The notes under the pieces are model-generated. The model did no database searches and was not told the origin of the DNA. It saw nothing but the letters and a program-made list of their open reading frames with translations. A program made the position numbers and the translations under genes. A stretch of DNA of 64,000 nt. Origin: Rhynchopus sp. YZ270_cl-10 (taxonomy: Eukaryota > Euglenozoa > Diplonemea > Diplonemida > Diplonemidae). Of this stretch, positions 44,872 through 53,955 are shown one piece after another; the stretch's first letter is position 1; each line of letters begins with the position of its first letter. Location: assembly GCA_964035575.1 (NCBI GenBank), contig OZ037851.1:1426001-1490000 (forward strand), read 5' to 3'.

Positions 44872-45726
44872 ATGCAGTCCACGAAGGTGCTTGCCGCCGC
44901 ACTGCTGTGCGCAACTGTGCAGGGAACAAGCCTGATCCCCACACCCCCTGCCTTCGACCCTAAGGGCTACTACCACGTGCGTCAGGACTACCGCAGGTGT
45001 GTGTCGCCGCTGTGCGGTGGGTACTGGCTGCGCAAGGTGAACCGCCGTCGCATGCGCTGTGCGGACGGGAAGAAGGCAGAGGAGTGCTACGTCGCCGACA
45101 TCGTTGCCGACAGCGACTTCACCTTCAAGGGCCCGATCCAGCTGCTCAAGGGCAAGCACTGCACAAAGGAGTGGGACAACTTCGGAGAGCTCGGAACCTT
45201 CACGCTCGAGGTGGCCCACAGCCAGGCAAGCGAGACAGAGGGGACCGGCGCGTTTGTGGCTGTGAAGGACAACGGCATCCGCTGCATCACCCACCCCTGC
45301 CCGAGCATGACCGAGACCTTCCTCAACCGCAAGCGCTCCAGGAACATCGCTGACCTGCAGTTCAGCGAGGAGCTGGACGCCGAGATGGTGTCGTGGGCAC
45401 GCAACAAGATGCTGTCGGGAGAGGAGGTTGTTGTCTCGGGCAGACACAACCGTGTCACGGGACCTGCAGGCAAGGCGCTGGGCCTCAAGGTGAACCAGAT
45501 CTACAAGGAGATCACCTGCCCCGCTGGATACTCCTGGCACAAGGAGGCCTGCCGCACCGCCTGGGGCTGTGCCCACCCTGAGATCGAGCACACTGCCGCT
45601 GGCGGAGCCCCGATGGTCGGACCCGACGGCTCGATCACAGGAACCCACATCACGACCTGCGTCAAGAGCTGCGACCCCCCGTCCTTCCCGAACGGACCCG
45701 GAAAGTGCTACATCGCACTTCCCTGA
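44872..45726 (+). CDS. Secreted cysteine-rich protein resembling DUF6748
   Basis: 284 codons in one exon, with strongly G/C-ending codons suggesting high expression. Residues 1-18 form a signal peptide (KVLAAALLCATVQG). The motif CVSPLCGGYWLRKVN then CADG then ECYVADI is typical of a cysteine-rich module known to me mainly from bacterial secreted proteins (DUF6748). KDNGIRCITHPCPSMTETFL fits the second half of the same module. The C-terminal ~90 residues add another Cys-rich stretch (ITCPAGYSWHKEACRTAWGC) ending CYIALP. No catalytic residues known. The start is the ATG nearest a splice acceptor (29 nt away); the longer open frame upstream lacks signal-peptide sense. Possibly acquired from bacteria; inference only. 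Confidence 0.75.
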   Translation: MQSTKVLAAALLCATVQGTSLIPTPPAFDPKGYYHVRQDYRRCVSPLCGGYWLRKVNRRRMRCADGKKAEECYVADIVADSDFTFKGPIQLLKGKHCTKEWDNFGELGTFTLEVAHSQASETEGTGAFVAVKDNGIRCITHPCPSMTETFLNRKRSRNIADLQFSEELDAEMVSWARNKMLSGEEVVVSGRHNRVTGPAGKALGLKVNQIYKEITCPAGYSWHKEACRTAWGCAHPEIEHTAAGGAPMVGPDGSITGTHITTCVKSCDPPSFPNGPGKCYIALP

Positions 45727-46801
45727 ACAATCTAGGGATCACTACAACGTTAATCATGCTCGAACATGAAAACAAATTTGCCTTTTTTTTTTTCCAGCCC
45801 CATCCAAGATGTGTGCACCGCATTCCATCTTAAGGATTTTACCTTTTTTTTCTTTTCTTTTCATATCAGCTCCCTGGTCTCCCTGCGAAGCGCCTCTTTT
45901 TGAGCGAAGACGCAACTGACCGATTTTTTTTCTTTTTTTTTTTTTTTGTCTCTCCAGCGTGGGATAAGCTATCTGTGAGTACCAGATGATTCATCCCCCG
46001 CTTACAGAGCCAACCCTTATACGACTCCCCCACCCCCCCTTTTTGTTCGAAATACAAGAATTCGCTCTATTTTTATTTCATTTTTTTAGTTCAAAAATTG
46101 AAAGTGGAGATTTGCGTGGCTAACTGCACTATATCAACAATTTTTCAAAAAAAGACACACCCACAGATAACAATAGAACAGGGAAGAGAGCTCTTCTCTG
46201 AATGCATTTTCTTTTCTTTTTGAAGACGACCTGTGCACCAAAAACCCCCCCGGGGGATGGAGGCGTGCGTGAGCATCACCATCAACCCCTGCCAGGTCAA
46301 CCATTTCCTTTTTTCCATTTCTTTACAAACAAAAAGACAAAATTGTTTTTTTCCCCTTTCTCCCTTCTCCCTCAACCCGACGGTCTCTTCCCATCTTTCC
46401 TGCAATTATTCAATGATTCGCACAGCTTATGCTATTTCTCATTACACCAAAAAGCCAAAGAATCTACAATGGCAGATCACCTCAAATCTTAGCGTATGGT
46501 GTGGACAGCTATCCCGTAAACCTTCTGAACGTCTTTAAGTTCTGGGTAAAGATAATTTTTGTAGATCGTATCGATGAGGATTATCATGGGCAAACAGTGC
46601 CCATGTTTTTGGGAACTCATTTCCCATGTCAATAAAGGTACCTGGGTGAAGGGGGGGGTGTTTTATTACTAAGCACGAGAGGCTTAGGAGCATCTTATAA
46701 ACTTTTCTTTATTTCCCAAAAACCCAAAAAAATATTCTCAAGATCCTCAAGAAACATCTCTTTGTAACAACGTACTTCAGAACTACACACAATATCGCAA
46801 G
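45727..46801. other. Spacer; possible short unrecognised exon near 46.5 kb
   Basis: Mostly T-rich sequence. Around 46490-46635 one frame reads AYGVDSYPVNLLNVFKFWVK and continues to HFPCQ plus stop, which has a coding look but no supported start. An acceptor-like CGTACTTCAG at 46780 precedes the next gene. Confidence 0.35.
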
Positions 46802-49440
46802 ATGCCTGGCAAGGCTGCCAACTTTGCATCGCAGCTGACGGACCTGCTCGATGCACGCGCCCCGAAGGAGGTCGATGCTGAAGATGGCATGCCGCAGCTC
46901 GACGTTGCGGACGACTGGGAGCACGACCTGAAGGAAGGGCTGGAGCACACCAAGGCGAAGAGCAAGCCTCTCCGGATGCGGGGTAACCTCTCGCAGGCAT
47001 TCACCACTGGCGCGTACAAGGGACGGGTTGTGGCGAGCGACAACGCCTTCACAGGCGAACCCGAAGTGGAAGAAGAGCTAGAAGACGAGGGGGAAGAAGA
47101 GGACTCTGCTGAGGGAGGCGAAGAAGGCGAAGAAAGCGAAGAGTACTCCATGGACATGGACGAGGAGGTGGAGGATGGGGACGAAGAGAGCGAGGAGAGC
47201 GAGGCTGCCCCTGCAGCAAAGGCAACAAAGGCAACGAAGGCGACAAAGACATCGAAGGCAGACGCCTCGGAAAGCCGTGCAGGTCTCGAGCACCTCAAAC
47301 AGGTAACCATCAAGGCACGGCGGAGACTGCAGGCAGAAAGAGAGGCCGCAGAAGGTATACTTTCCGCAGCATTTTTCCTCCAAAACTCCATTAGTGTACG
47401 GTTCTCATACAACCCAATACACTACAACCCCTTTGGAACTGACAATATACTGTACACTCTCACCCCCTACCACAGAAGGATACGACTACCCCGTGCATGA
47501 CGTTGAGGGCTCTGTGCTGGACTCCGACACAGATGACTTGGTGATGGACACTGCAGGCAAGGTGCGTGAGGAGGCTATCTCTGCTAAGATGGACGACATC
47601 TTTGCGGGTCTGGAGGACGACTCTGAAGAGGAGAATGCTGGGGACAATTATGAGACGTTTTTGAAGGAAGAACAGTCGAAGAAGAAGAAAAAGAAGAATG
47701 TTAAAGCGATGAAGCGGAAGCGCGAGGACTTTGAGGACATTGATGAGGACTCGAACCAGGCGGATAGCGAGCGTGGTGAGGACGACGACATTCTCCGCCA
47801 GATTAACGACATCCGCGCGTCTGCTGAGAAGAGCGAGAAATCCCTTCTCAAGACAGAGCACGACGACGAAGGCAAATCCGAGGCAGCACGCAACCAGTAC
47901 GCCATCTGGGGCAAGCTCGTTGCCTGCAGGGTGCACCTCCAGAAGACCATCACCCTCGGGTCCCGCATGCCCTCCTGCTACGCCTATCCCGACTACATCA
48001 AGAACGGATCCGCCGAGCGAAAATCTGTCTCCGCCATCAGCACCTCCATTGTCTCGCTTCTGGACGACATGCATGCACTCAGGGAGGAGATGCTGAGGAT
48101 GAACCCCAACTTCAAGAGCAAAGGTGCTGCAGCGATGCCTGCGAAGCCTGCCGTGAAGAAGGGGAAGCAGGAGGAGGTGGATGTGGACAGGTGTTGGCGT
48201 GCATGTGTCGCCAGTCATTCTATGGTCAAAGACAAAATCGACCAGTCGCTAGACTACTGGTACGGCAGGGCGCAGATGCAGAGCTCGACAGGCGGTGCGC
48301 AGCTCAAGCAAGACACCCCCGCTACAAAGCAGATCCAGCAAACATTGAAACGAGAGAACCTGCGTCTCATGCGGAAAAACCAGAAGAACCGTGCAGGACG
48401 TCTTCCCTTTGGACACCCGAACACACAGGACGTCAAAAAGGACCCAAGAATCCTTCATGTATGATGAACATTTTTGCGATGATATTGAATGGTGGAAGCG
48501 TCGTTTCCCGTTTTCCTGTGGGTGAAGATGCCTATTGACATCGTAGTATTTTTTTGAAATGAAATATTTTTTTACAGACGGACGAATTCATCTATAACGA
48601 AGATATCTACGACGACACGGATTTCTACAAATGGCTTCTCACTGACTACTCCAACAAGTATGTAAACTAAAACTATTTTCCGTTTCCTCCCCTCTCTTCT
48701 TGATAACCTGTTGGAGTATAGCTGCACAGCCTGCACAGCCTGCACAGCCTGCACTCTCCAGTAGTATCGCTCTCTCACGTCAAGGCCTCTGATCTGGGTA
48801 TTTGATGCACTGCACATTCCAGTCTCTCTAGTCTCTCGGGTGGTGGTCATCCTCCACTGGCGAGGAGACGTTGAGTGGTGTGGTTCATTTGATGTGCTTT
48901 TGAGCGTGCATTGCTTACTGCAAAGCGTACTCCTTCTATTTGCTCTCATTTAAGGATCCTGTGAAGAAAACCCGGTGTGCTACCCTATTCTTTTTATCAA
49001 AACAACATTTTTTTGGTGCAACGCACATCAAAATGGTAATGCTTGCATTCTGTCCCCCCCCCTCACCCCTACTACACACTTTCCAACAGCTCTGCCGACT
49101 CGCGTGTTGTTACCAACGAGGAGTTAGCTGATGCACAGCAACTGGCAAAGGACCCTGGCAGGCTGCTCGTTGACAAGAAGAGGTATGCCTTCTTACCTAC
49201 GCCATACATTTGCTCTTTTTTTTGTACGCCACTAAACAGAGGCTTAGGATCATCTCAACTTTCTCTTACCTCCCTTATCCATGCTCCTTTTCAAATCCAC
49301 ACCTTCCCCTGCACAGATCCAAGGCGCGTAAGTTGAACTTCGAACCCCACAAAAAAATGATTGGATTCCAGGTGGCGATACCCATGGATACACTGTCCTA
49401 CGTCGATCAGCTGTACACAACCCTCTTTGCAAGCGTATGA
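46802..49440 (+). CDS. BFR2: AATF/Che-1/Bfr2-like nucleolar protein
   Basis: Exons 46802-47354, 47476-48458, 48578-48657, 49090-49182 and 49317-49440 join in frame (610 residues; introns 121, 119, 432 and 134 nt with GTATAC, GTATGA, GTATGT and GTATGC donors). An acidic Glu/Asp-rich tract lies at residues ~80-145. The AATF leucine-zipper/central region is recognisable (ARNQYAIWGKLVACRVHLQK). The C-terminal TRAUB region includes NEDIYDDTDFYKWLL and RSKARKLNFEPHKKMIGF, matching I/V-Y-D-D-x-D-F-Y and R-x-S-K-x-R-K-x3-x2-H-x-K-x3-F of the family. Bfr2/AATF works in the small-subunit processome with Ngdn/Lcp5. It starts 22 nt after an acceptor-like TTCAG. Confidence 0.87.
48721..48753 (+). repeat. 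Short tandem repeat in an AATF/Bfr2 intron
   Basis: Nonamer GCACAGCCT repeated about three and a half times within the 432-nt intron. Confidence 0.7.
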
Positions 49441-50749
49441 GGAGGTCTGGGGGGTGGGGGTGGGGGTGAATACGAACGGAACGAATGTGATTTTTTTTTT
49501 AAATCAAAGTCGGGTAGGTATACCCTTCATATCATGAGGGAAAAGGAGGATATTTGTATGTCTCATGACAAAAAAAAAGGTATATTTTTTTGTCGTGTTG
49601 AGTTGCATTGTGGTCCCAGAGGCTACGTGCATCGTTCTCATTCATATTTTTCCTTCTATTTTTTTTACGTCACACCCTGCTTGGGGAAACTGAACAGTCA
49701 ACAAAAAACGAAACAAAATTATTATTATCACCTGGAGGGGTGCAATCAACTCCTCACCGGGGGGGGGAGGGGGGGAGACAATCCAACACAGAAAAAAAAA
49801 TCAGCAACATCCGCAACAGGGTATTAGCTTGGTACTCAGAATTAGGTTCAAAAACCTAATTCTGAAATTTTTCGGGGGAAAAAAAAAAATATAGATTTGG
49901 ATTTCGGGGGGGGAAATATGGGGGAAAGAACCGTGGTTGAACCACGGGAGTACGCAGTACCCTTGGGAACTGGGTTGCTGACCGCACCATCCAGGCTGTA
50001 CCTTAAAATTTTTTTGCCTGCGGCGCCATTTTTCCTTTTTTGCTCCGCAAAAAAGGGTTCGTTGAGCTCCATTTGACGGACGGAGCTTGAACCCAACTAT
50101 GAGTGAGAAAAAAGATGTGGCGAAAAGAATAAAAGTAGCGTACCGTGCGCCTGCGGCGCAAGCTTTCACACCCTTCCCATGACATTGTTTGCCTGTAAAA
50201 TAGTGCAATTTTAAAGCGCGATTTTAGAAATGTTGCATACCGTGGCTTCGCCAGGAACCTTTGGGTGCCATGGCCACCGTTTCTTGTAAATGTATTGAGG
50301 TTACCGACAATAAGGCTGACACCCACTACGGATTGCGGATCACCAGTGGCTGAAAGCTACCAAGGTTGCACAGAGGAGGGGAGGCTTTTCCGCAGGGTTG
50401 GGGTGGTGTAGGTTTGCCGTGGTCACAAAATACCGAGAAAATTTTTCGCTTCGTTTCCCCCACAGAAAAAAATGACTGCCTCACACAAAACCACCTTTTT
50501 GGTGGGGGCTAGGGGGGCTATATAATACCCTGCTATAACCCCACCAAAAAAAAAAAATTCAAAAAACCTAATTCTGGAAAAAATCCAAAATCCAAGCTTA
50601 TACCCTGATCCGCAATCGAAAAAGAAAAAAAAATCCCCCATTCTTTCCTAACTTCCTACCTCCCTTTCCCCCCCTCAAACACCTCCAACCAGGTAATACA
50701 CTTTTTTCTCACTCCCCTAATTTCTTACACAATTTTTTAATACTATACT
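49441..50749. other. Spacer with dispersed repeat sequences
   Basis: Contains a G-rich run (49755-49780), an AAACCTAATTCTG motif at 49852 and again near 50563, and a 130-bp dispersed repeat (listed separately). No supported gene. The last 90 nt are pyrimidine-rich before the EF-hand gene. Confidence 0.45.
50133..50262 (+). repeat. Dispersed ~130-bp repeat with GCGCCTGCGGCGC and GGCTTCGCCA ends
   Basis: Starts AAAGTAGCGTACCGTGCGCC, has the palindrome GCGCCTGCGGCGC, a CCCTTCCCATGACAT middle, and ends AAATGTTGCATACCGTGGCT followed by TCGCCAG. The same order recurs at 60250-60366. Partial copies lie at 57798, 58335, 58782 (minus), 60452, 62838 and 63478. Confidence 0.75.
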
Positions 50750-51481
50750 ATGACTGCCTCTTTACAGGGGCATGATGAAACAGTTGCATCGACAGTAGGG
50801 CGCACTGCACCATCCCGTAGTGCTTCGCATAGGAGCCATGCCGACAAAACCCATAAAAACGATGCTCAGCACCACGCACTTCTCAGCAACCCTGCACTGT
50901 CTCCTGCGACAGTCAAGCTTGCGGTGTCTCTTTTTGACAGCGCGAAGTCAGAGCCTTCTGCACGCTGCATCACACTCCCAGCACTACGCGAGGTCCTCGC
51001 CTCTGCGGGCTATGCATACAGTTTGAGCGAGGTGAAAGACTTAGTGTCCTTGGTGCAGCAGACCCAAGGGGTCTTGAAACGCAATGCGCAGGCAGATGTG
51101 GAGGAGGTGGTCACCGAGAGCAGGCCAACCCCATCTTCGGAGTTGCTTCCTGTGACTGTGGCGGCACCGAAGACAGAGGTGTCGGAGGCAGGGCAGGTGC
51201 AGGAGACTGCTGCCGCTGTGGACCTGATCACCTTTGTCGAAGTATTCGCTGCGAATCTCACCGACAATAACCCTGAGCAAGAATACCGCCGTGTCTGGGC
51301 CGCCATGGATGCAGACGGCGACGGTATCCTCTCTGCCGCAGACGTTGCGAAGACCTTCCACGAGCTCAACCTACCACCCCTTGGCGCAGAGGAAATGAAC
51401 TGCGCCTTAGAGCAAGCAGACTTCGACTGCGACGGCCTCGTCAAATTCGAAGATTTTTTAATGTCGATGGACTCAATGTGA
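50750..51481 (+). CDS. EF-hand calcium-binding protein, 243 aa
   Basis: Single exon. The C-terminal third has two canonical EF loops, DADGDGILSAAD (~res 187-198) and DFDCDGLVKFED (~res 224-235), with full Ca2+ ligands at positions 1, 3, 5 and 12 (the last is D in both). The N-terminal ~40 residues are Ser/His-rich. A middle helix pair (residues ~50-105, LFDSAK through LREVLASAGY) looks like a degenerate EF pair, so the whole may be a divergent calmodulin/centrin-type four-hand protein with a long insert. The stop is 124 nt before the start of the first cyclase gene. A role in Ca2+ control of its neighbours is possible but untested. Confidence 0.82.
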   Translation: MTASLQGHDETVASTVGRTAPSRSASHRSHADKTHKNDAQHHALLSNPALSPATVKLAVSLFDSAKSEPSARCITLPALREVLASAGYAYSLSEVKDLVSLVQQTQGVLKRNAQADVEEVVTESRPTPSSELLPVTVAAPKTEVSEAGQVQETAAAVDLITFVEVFAANLTDNNPEQEYRRVWAAMDADGDGILSAADVAKTFHELNLPPLGAEEMNCALEQADFDCDGLVKFEDFLMSMDSM

Positions 51482-51587
51482 AAGGGGGGGGAAGGAGGGG
51501 AAGAGGGGAAGGGAGGGAATAAAGTGAAGGAAAGAAAAAGAGTGTTGCTTTTGTGAGCGTAACATTTGTGTACAATTTTTCACCAAC

Positions 51588-51589
51588 AG
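51588..51589 (+). other. Putative spliced-leader acceptor of the first cyclase gene
   Basis: TTTTTCACCAACAG lies 16 nt before the ATG at 51606. An equivalent ACCACATACAG (ending at 53924) lies 31 nt before the second cyclase. Confidence 0.45.
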
Positions 51590-51605
51590 AAAGGTTAGAG
51601 GGAAA

Positions 51606-53384
51606 ATGCAACGTCTGAATGCGATGCTCCCAAAGGGAGGGCGGGCGAAGGACAGACGTGCAGAGCTCTTCCTCTTTTCAGTGTTGGGGCTGTTCGCGAT
51701 GATAGGCAGCATTTTGTCTACACTTGCCTCGTATTCTGGAAACCTTTACCCGTGGCTCGGGGCAGTGTTCTGCTTCTTGGCCTACACTATTGCTATTTGT
51801 GCAGTGGTGTGTGGGGCACCTCTGACGACAAGACTCCTCATTGGCATATTCTCATTGATCACGATAGGTTTGCTGATATGGGATTTAAACGCGCGCACAA
51901 TGTCTCGCACAGAGTGGCCCCTGTTTGTGCTTGTTGTTGACATGATGCTTGTGATGCAGGTGCCCACGCAGTACAGCGTAGGTCTTGTGGGTTTCATTGT
52001 CGCATGGTTGATCCTGCTTGCTCTTGAGGAGGGTTTCAGGTTTGGTCTGTTCGAGCTGCCTGGGTTGCCAGCGCAACATGGTGACTATGGGCGGTACTCG
52101 GTACAAAAGGAACGGTCCGACTGTGTGAACCTGCCGTGTCCGACATCCTTTCCTTCAACCAACCTAATGTCATCACTGAGCATCTTTCTGCTGGACTTCG
52201 CTGTGACACGGGGTTTCGCACATCGGGTGCTGAAGGAGCAGAGAACGATGGAACGGACTGTCAGCACCGTGCAGGAGATTGCCTCGCTCCTGGCAAGGTA
52301 CGACGTGGAGAAGGTGGCGGAGCTTCTGGAGGAGCACTGCGACGAGCTACCTCAGGGGATGACAGTGGCACTGCGTGCGTTGGAGGCGAACCTGCGGTCG
52401 TACAAAGCGTACCTGCCGCAGACGTGTCTGCTTGTGGATGAAGATAACCAAGAGCGAGAGAGTACTAGCTGTGCATCCGAAGAGGTGTCACTTTCATCCC
52501 CCAGTTCAGGCAGTTCAACTAGCACCGGCAGACCTGTCGCAATGCGGAACGTTTCCTTTGAGCTGTCGTCTGTGAAGGCCACTCTGCTGACGGCGAACAT
52601 CAAACGCACGTTACACCTCTTGGAACAGGACAGTGCACACTTCTCTTCCTTGTTCACATCGCTTCTTCTGAAGACGTTGGGTGCATCGCAGGCACGCCGT
52701 GGTATGGTGGACGTGTTCATCGGGGACAGGGTGCACTGCTCGTTCAATACTTCGAAGCCGTGTGCAAACCACGCCACCTCAGCACTGCACACCGCAACGA
52801 TGCTGTTCAGGGGGCTGGGGCTGGTGCAGGTGAACATGGTCATTGCGTCTGGGAAGGTGCTGCGTGGTGACATGGGTTGCGAAGTCATGCGCCGCTTCAG
52901 CATGGTGGGCACACTTGTGCGTGATGTGTGTGGGATGGAACGTGCAGGTCGTATCCTTGGCTGCGACGTTCTCTGCAACCGCATGTGTTTCAGTGATGCT
53001 GAGTGCGAACACGCGCTTCGACTGATTCCGTGCAGGGTGGAGGTGTCTGCGGCCTGTGACACACCTGAAGTGGTGGCCGAACTTCTGTACGACAAAGAAC
53101 TTTCTGCGGAAACCCGAGGGGAGGAGTGGATGTACATCATAGGCAGGAACAATGAGTGGTACGCCTACAACGAAGCAGTGCGGAAGTACCTGAAAGGCGA
53201 CGTGCCTGCAGCAGCTGTTGAGGAGGCTGCACAAGGCTGTCCTTGTGAACGTCCGTTTAATGTGCATCCTTCTTCGCTAAGTGGCGGGCTTCTCAGTGTC
53301 GCCTTGGCAAGACCACTGCGGGAAGGGGGCACTATCATGAGCATGAAAGAGGGTGGTGCTGCATTCTCCTCACAGTCTGTGTAA
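51606..53384 (+). CDS. Cyclase-like membrane protein without catalytic residues (paralogue A)
   Basis: 592 residues, one exon. The first ~270 residues are nearly the same as in the downstream paralogue: a basic MQRLNAMLPKGGR start, six hydrophobic segments between residues ~22 and 210, then a helical linker (TMERTVSTVQEIASLLARYD through SYKAYLPQ) seen before cyclase domains in several protists. A Ser-rich linker follows. Residues ~320-475 match the degenerate second cyclase domain of paralogue B rather than its catalytic one (VDVFIGDRVHCSFN; NMVIASGKVLRGDMG; FSMVGTLVRDVC). The F-T-D-I and K-T-x-G-D metal and base motifs are absent. It is probably a regulatory or pseudo-cyclase partner, perhaps heterodimerising with B through the shared membrane part. 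Confidence 0.75.
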   Translation: MQRLNAMLPKGGRAKDRRAELFLFSVLGLFAMIGSILSTLASYSGNLYPWLGAVFCFLAYTIAICAVVCGAPLTTRLLIGIFSLITIGLLIWDLNARTMSRTEWPLFVLVVDMMLVMQVPTQYSVGLVGFIVAWLILLALEEGFRFGLFELPGLPAQHGDYGRYSVQKERSDCVNLPCPTSFPSTNLMSSLSIFLLDFAVTRGFAHRVLKEQRTMERTVSTVQEIASLLARYDVEKVAELLEEHCDELPQGMTVALRALEANLRSYKAYLPQTCLLVDEDNQERESTSCASEEVSLSSPSSGSSTSTGRPVAMRNVSFELSSVKATLLTANIKRTLHLLEQDSAHFSSLFTSLLLKTLGASQARRGMVDVFIGDRVHCSFNTSKPCANHATSALHTATMLFRGLGLVQVNMVIASGKVLRGDMGCEVMRRFSMVGTLVRDVCGMERAGRILGCDVLCNRMCFSDAECEHALRLIPCRVEVSAACDTPEVVAELLYDKELSAETRGEEWMYIIGRNNEWYAYNEAVRKYLKGDVPAAAVEEAAQGCPCERPFNVHPSSLSGGLLSVALARPLREGGTIMSMKEGGAAFSSQSV

Positions 53385-53955
53385 GGTCTTCCCGTGTACT
53401 GGCATCAACAATGCATAATCTGGGATGGATGGGTTCAATGCTTGAAGCTCTCCCCATTTTCCCGTTCTGTGATTTTTTATCCCACATTTTGAGAATGCAC
53501 ACTGTACTTAAACATTATCTGTTACTGCGCGGATTGAGTCTTTTTCAAGCCAGCCCCGCTGTCACCCCCAACAGGCGAAGTGCACACTTTTGAAACGCCT
53601 AATGTGAGCTTCTAAATGCGAATAGCGAAACTGTACCCCACTGCCTTGAGTGGCGCAGTCTCTACGTAGAAGCACAGCAACGGTGGTAAGAGGCGATGAA
53701 GGTGTAAAATGCACGCACTGACACAGTGTAGTTTATCATAAAGTAAACCCATTCCACCCCCTCCCCTTTTCTGCCTTGGCTAGTTGAATGCGCCGATGAA
53801 CCTAAAGGGAGCAAACCCTTCTCCCAAGAGCGGCACAGCATACTCGAGTGGTACCGTGCAGAAGTGTCTGATGGAGACTGTTGCAGTGGAGGTCCTTTTT
53901 GTCAACATTCATCACCACATACAGGAGGGTAGGGGCAAAGGGGTGCTTGGGGAAA
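53385..53955. other. Intergenic spacer between the cyclase paralogues
   Basis: No gene. The 60 nt around the second start (GGAAAATGCAACGTCTG onward) are almost identical to those of the first cyclase, marking the duplication edge at about 53950. Confidence 0.6.

Noticed and set aside
52352-53152. Minus-strand frame of 266 codons across the first cyclase gene
   Set aside because: Shadow of a GC-biased coding strand, no recognisable sequence.
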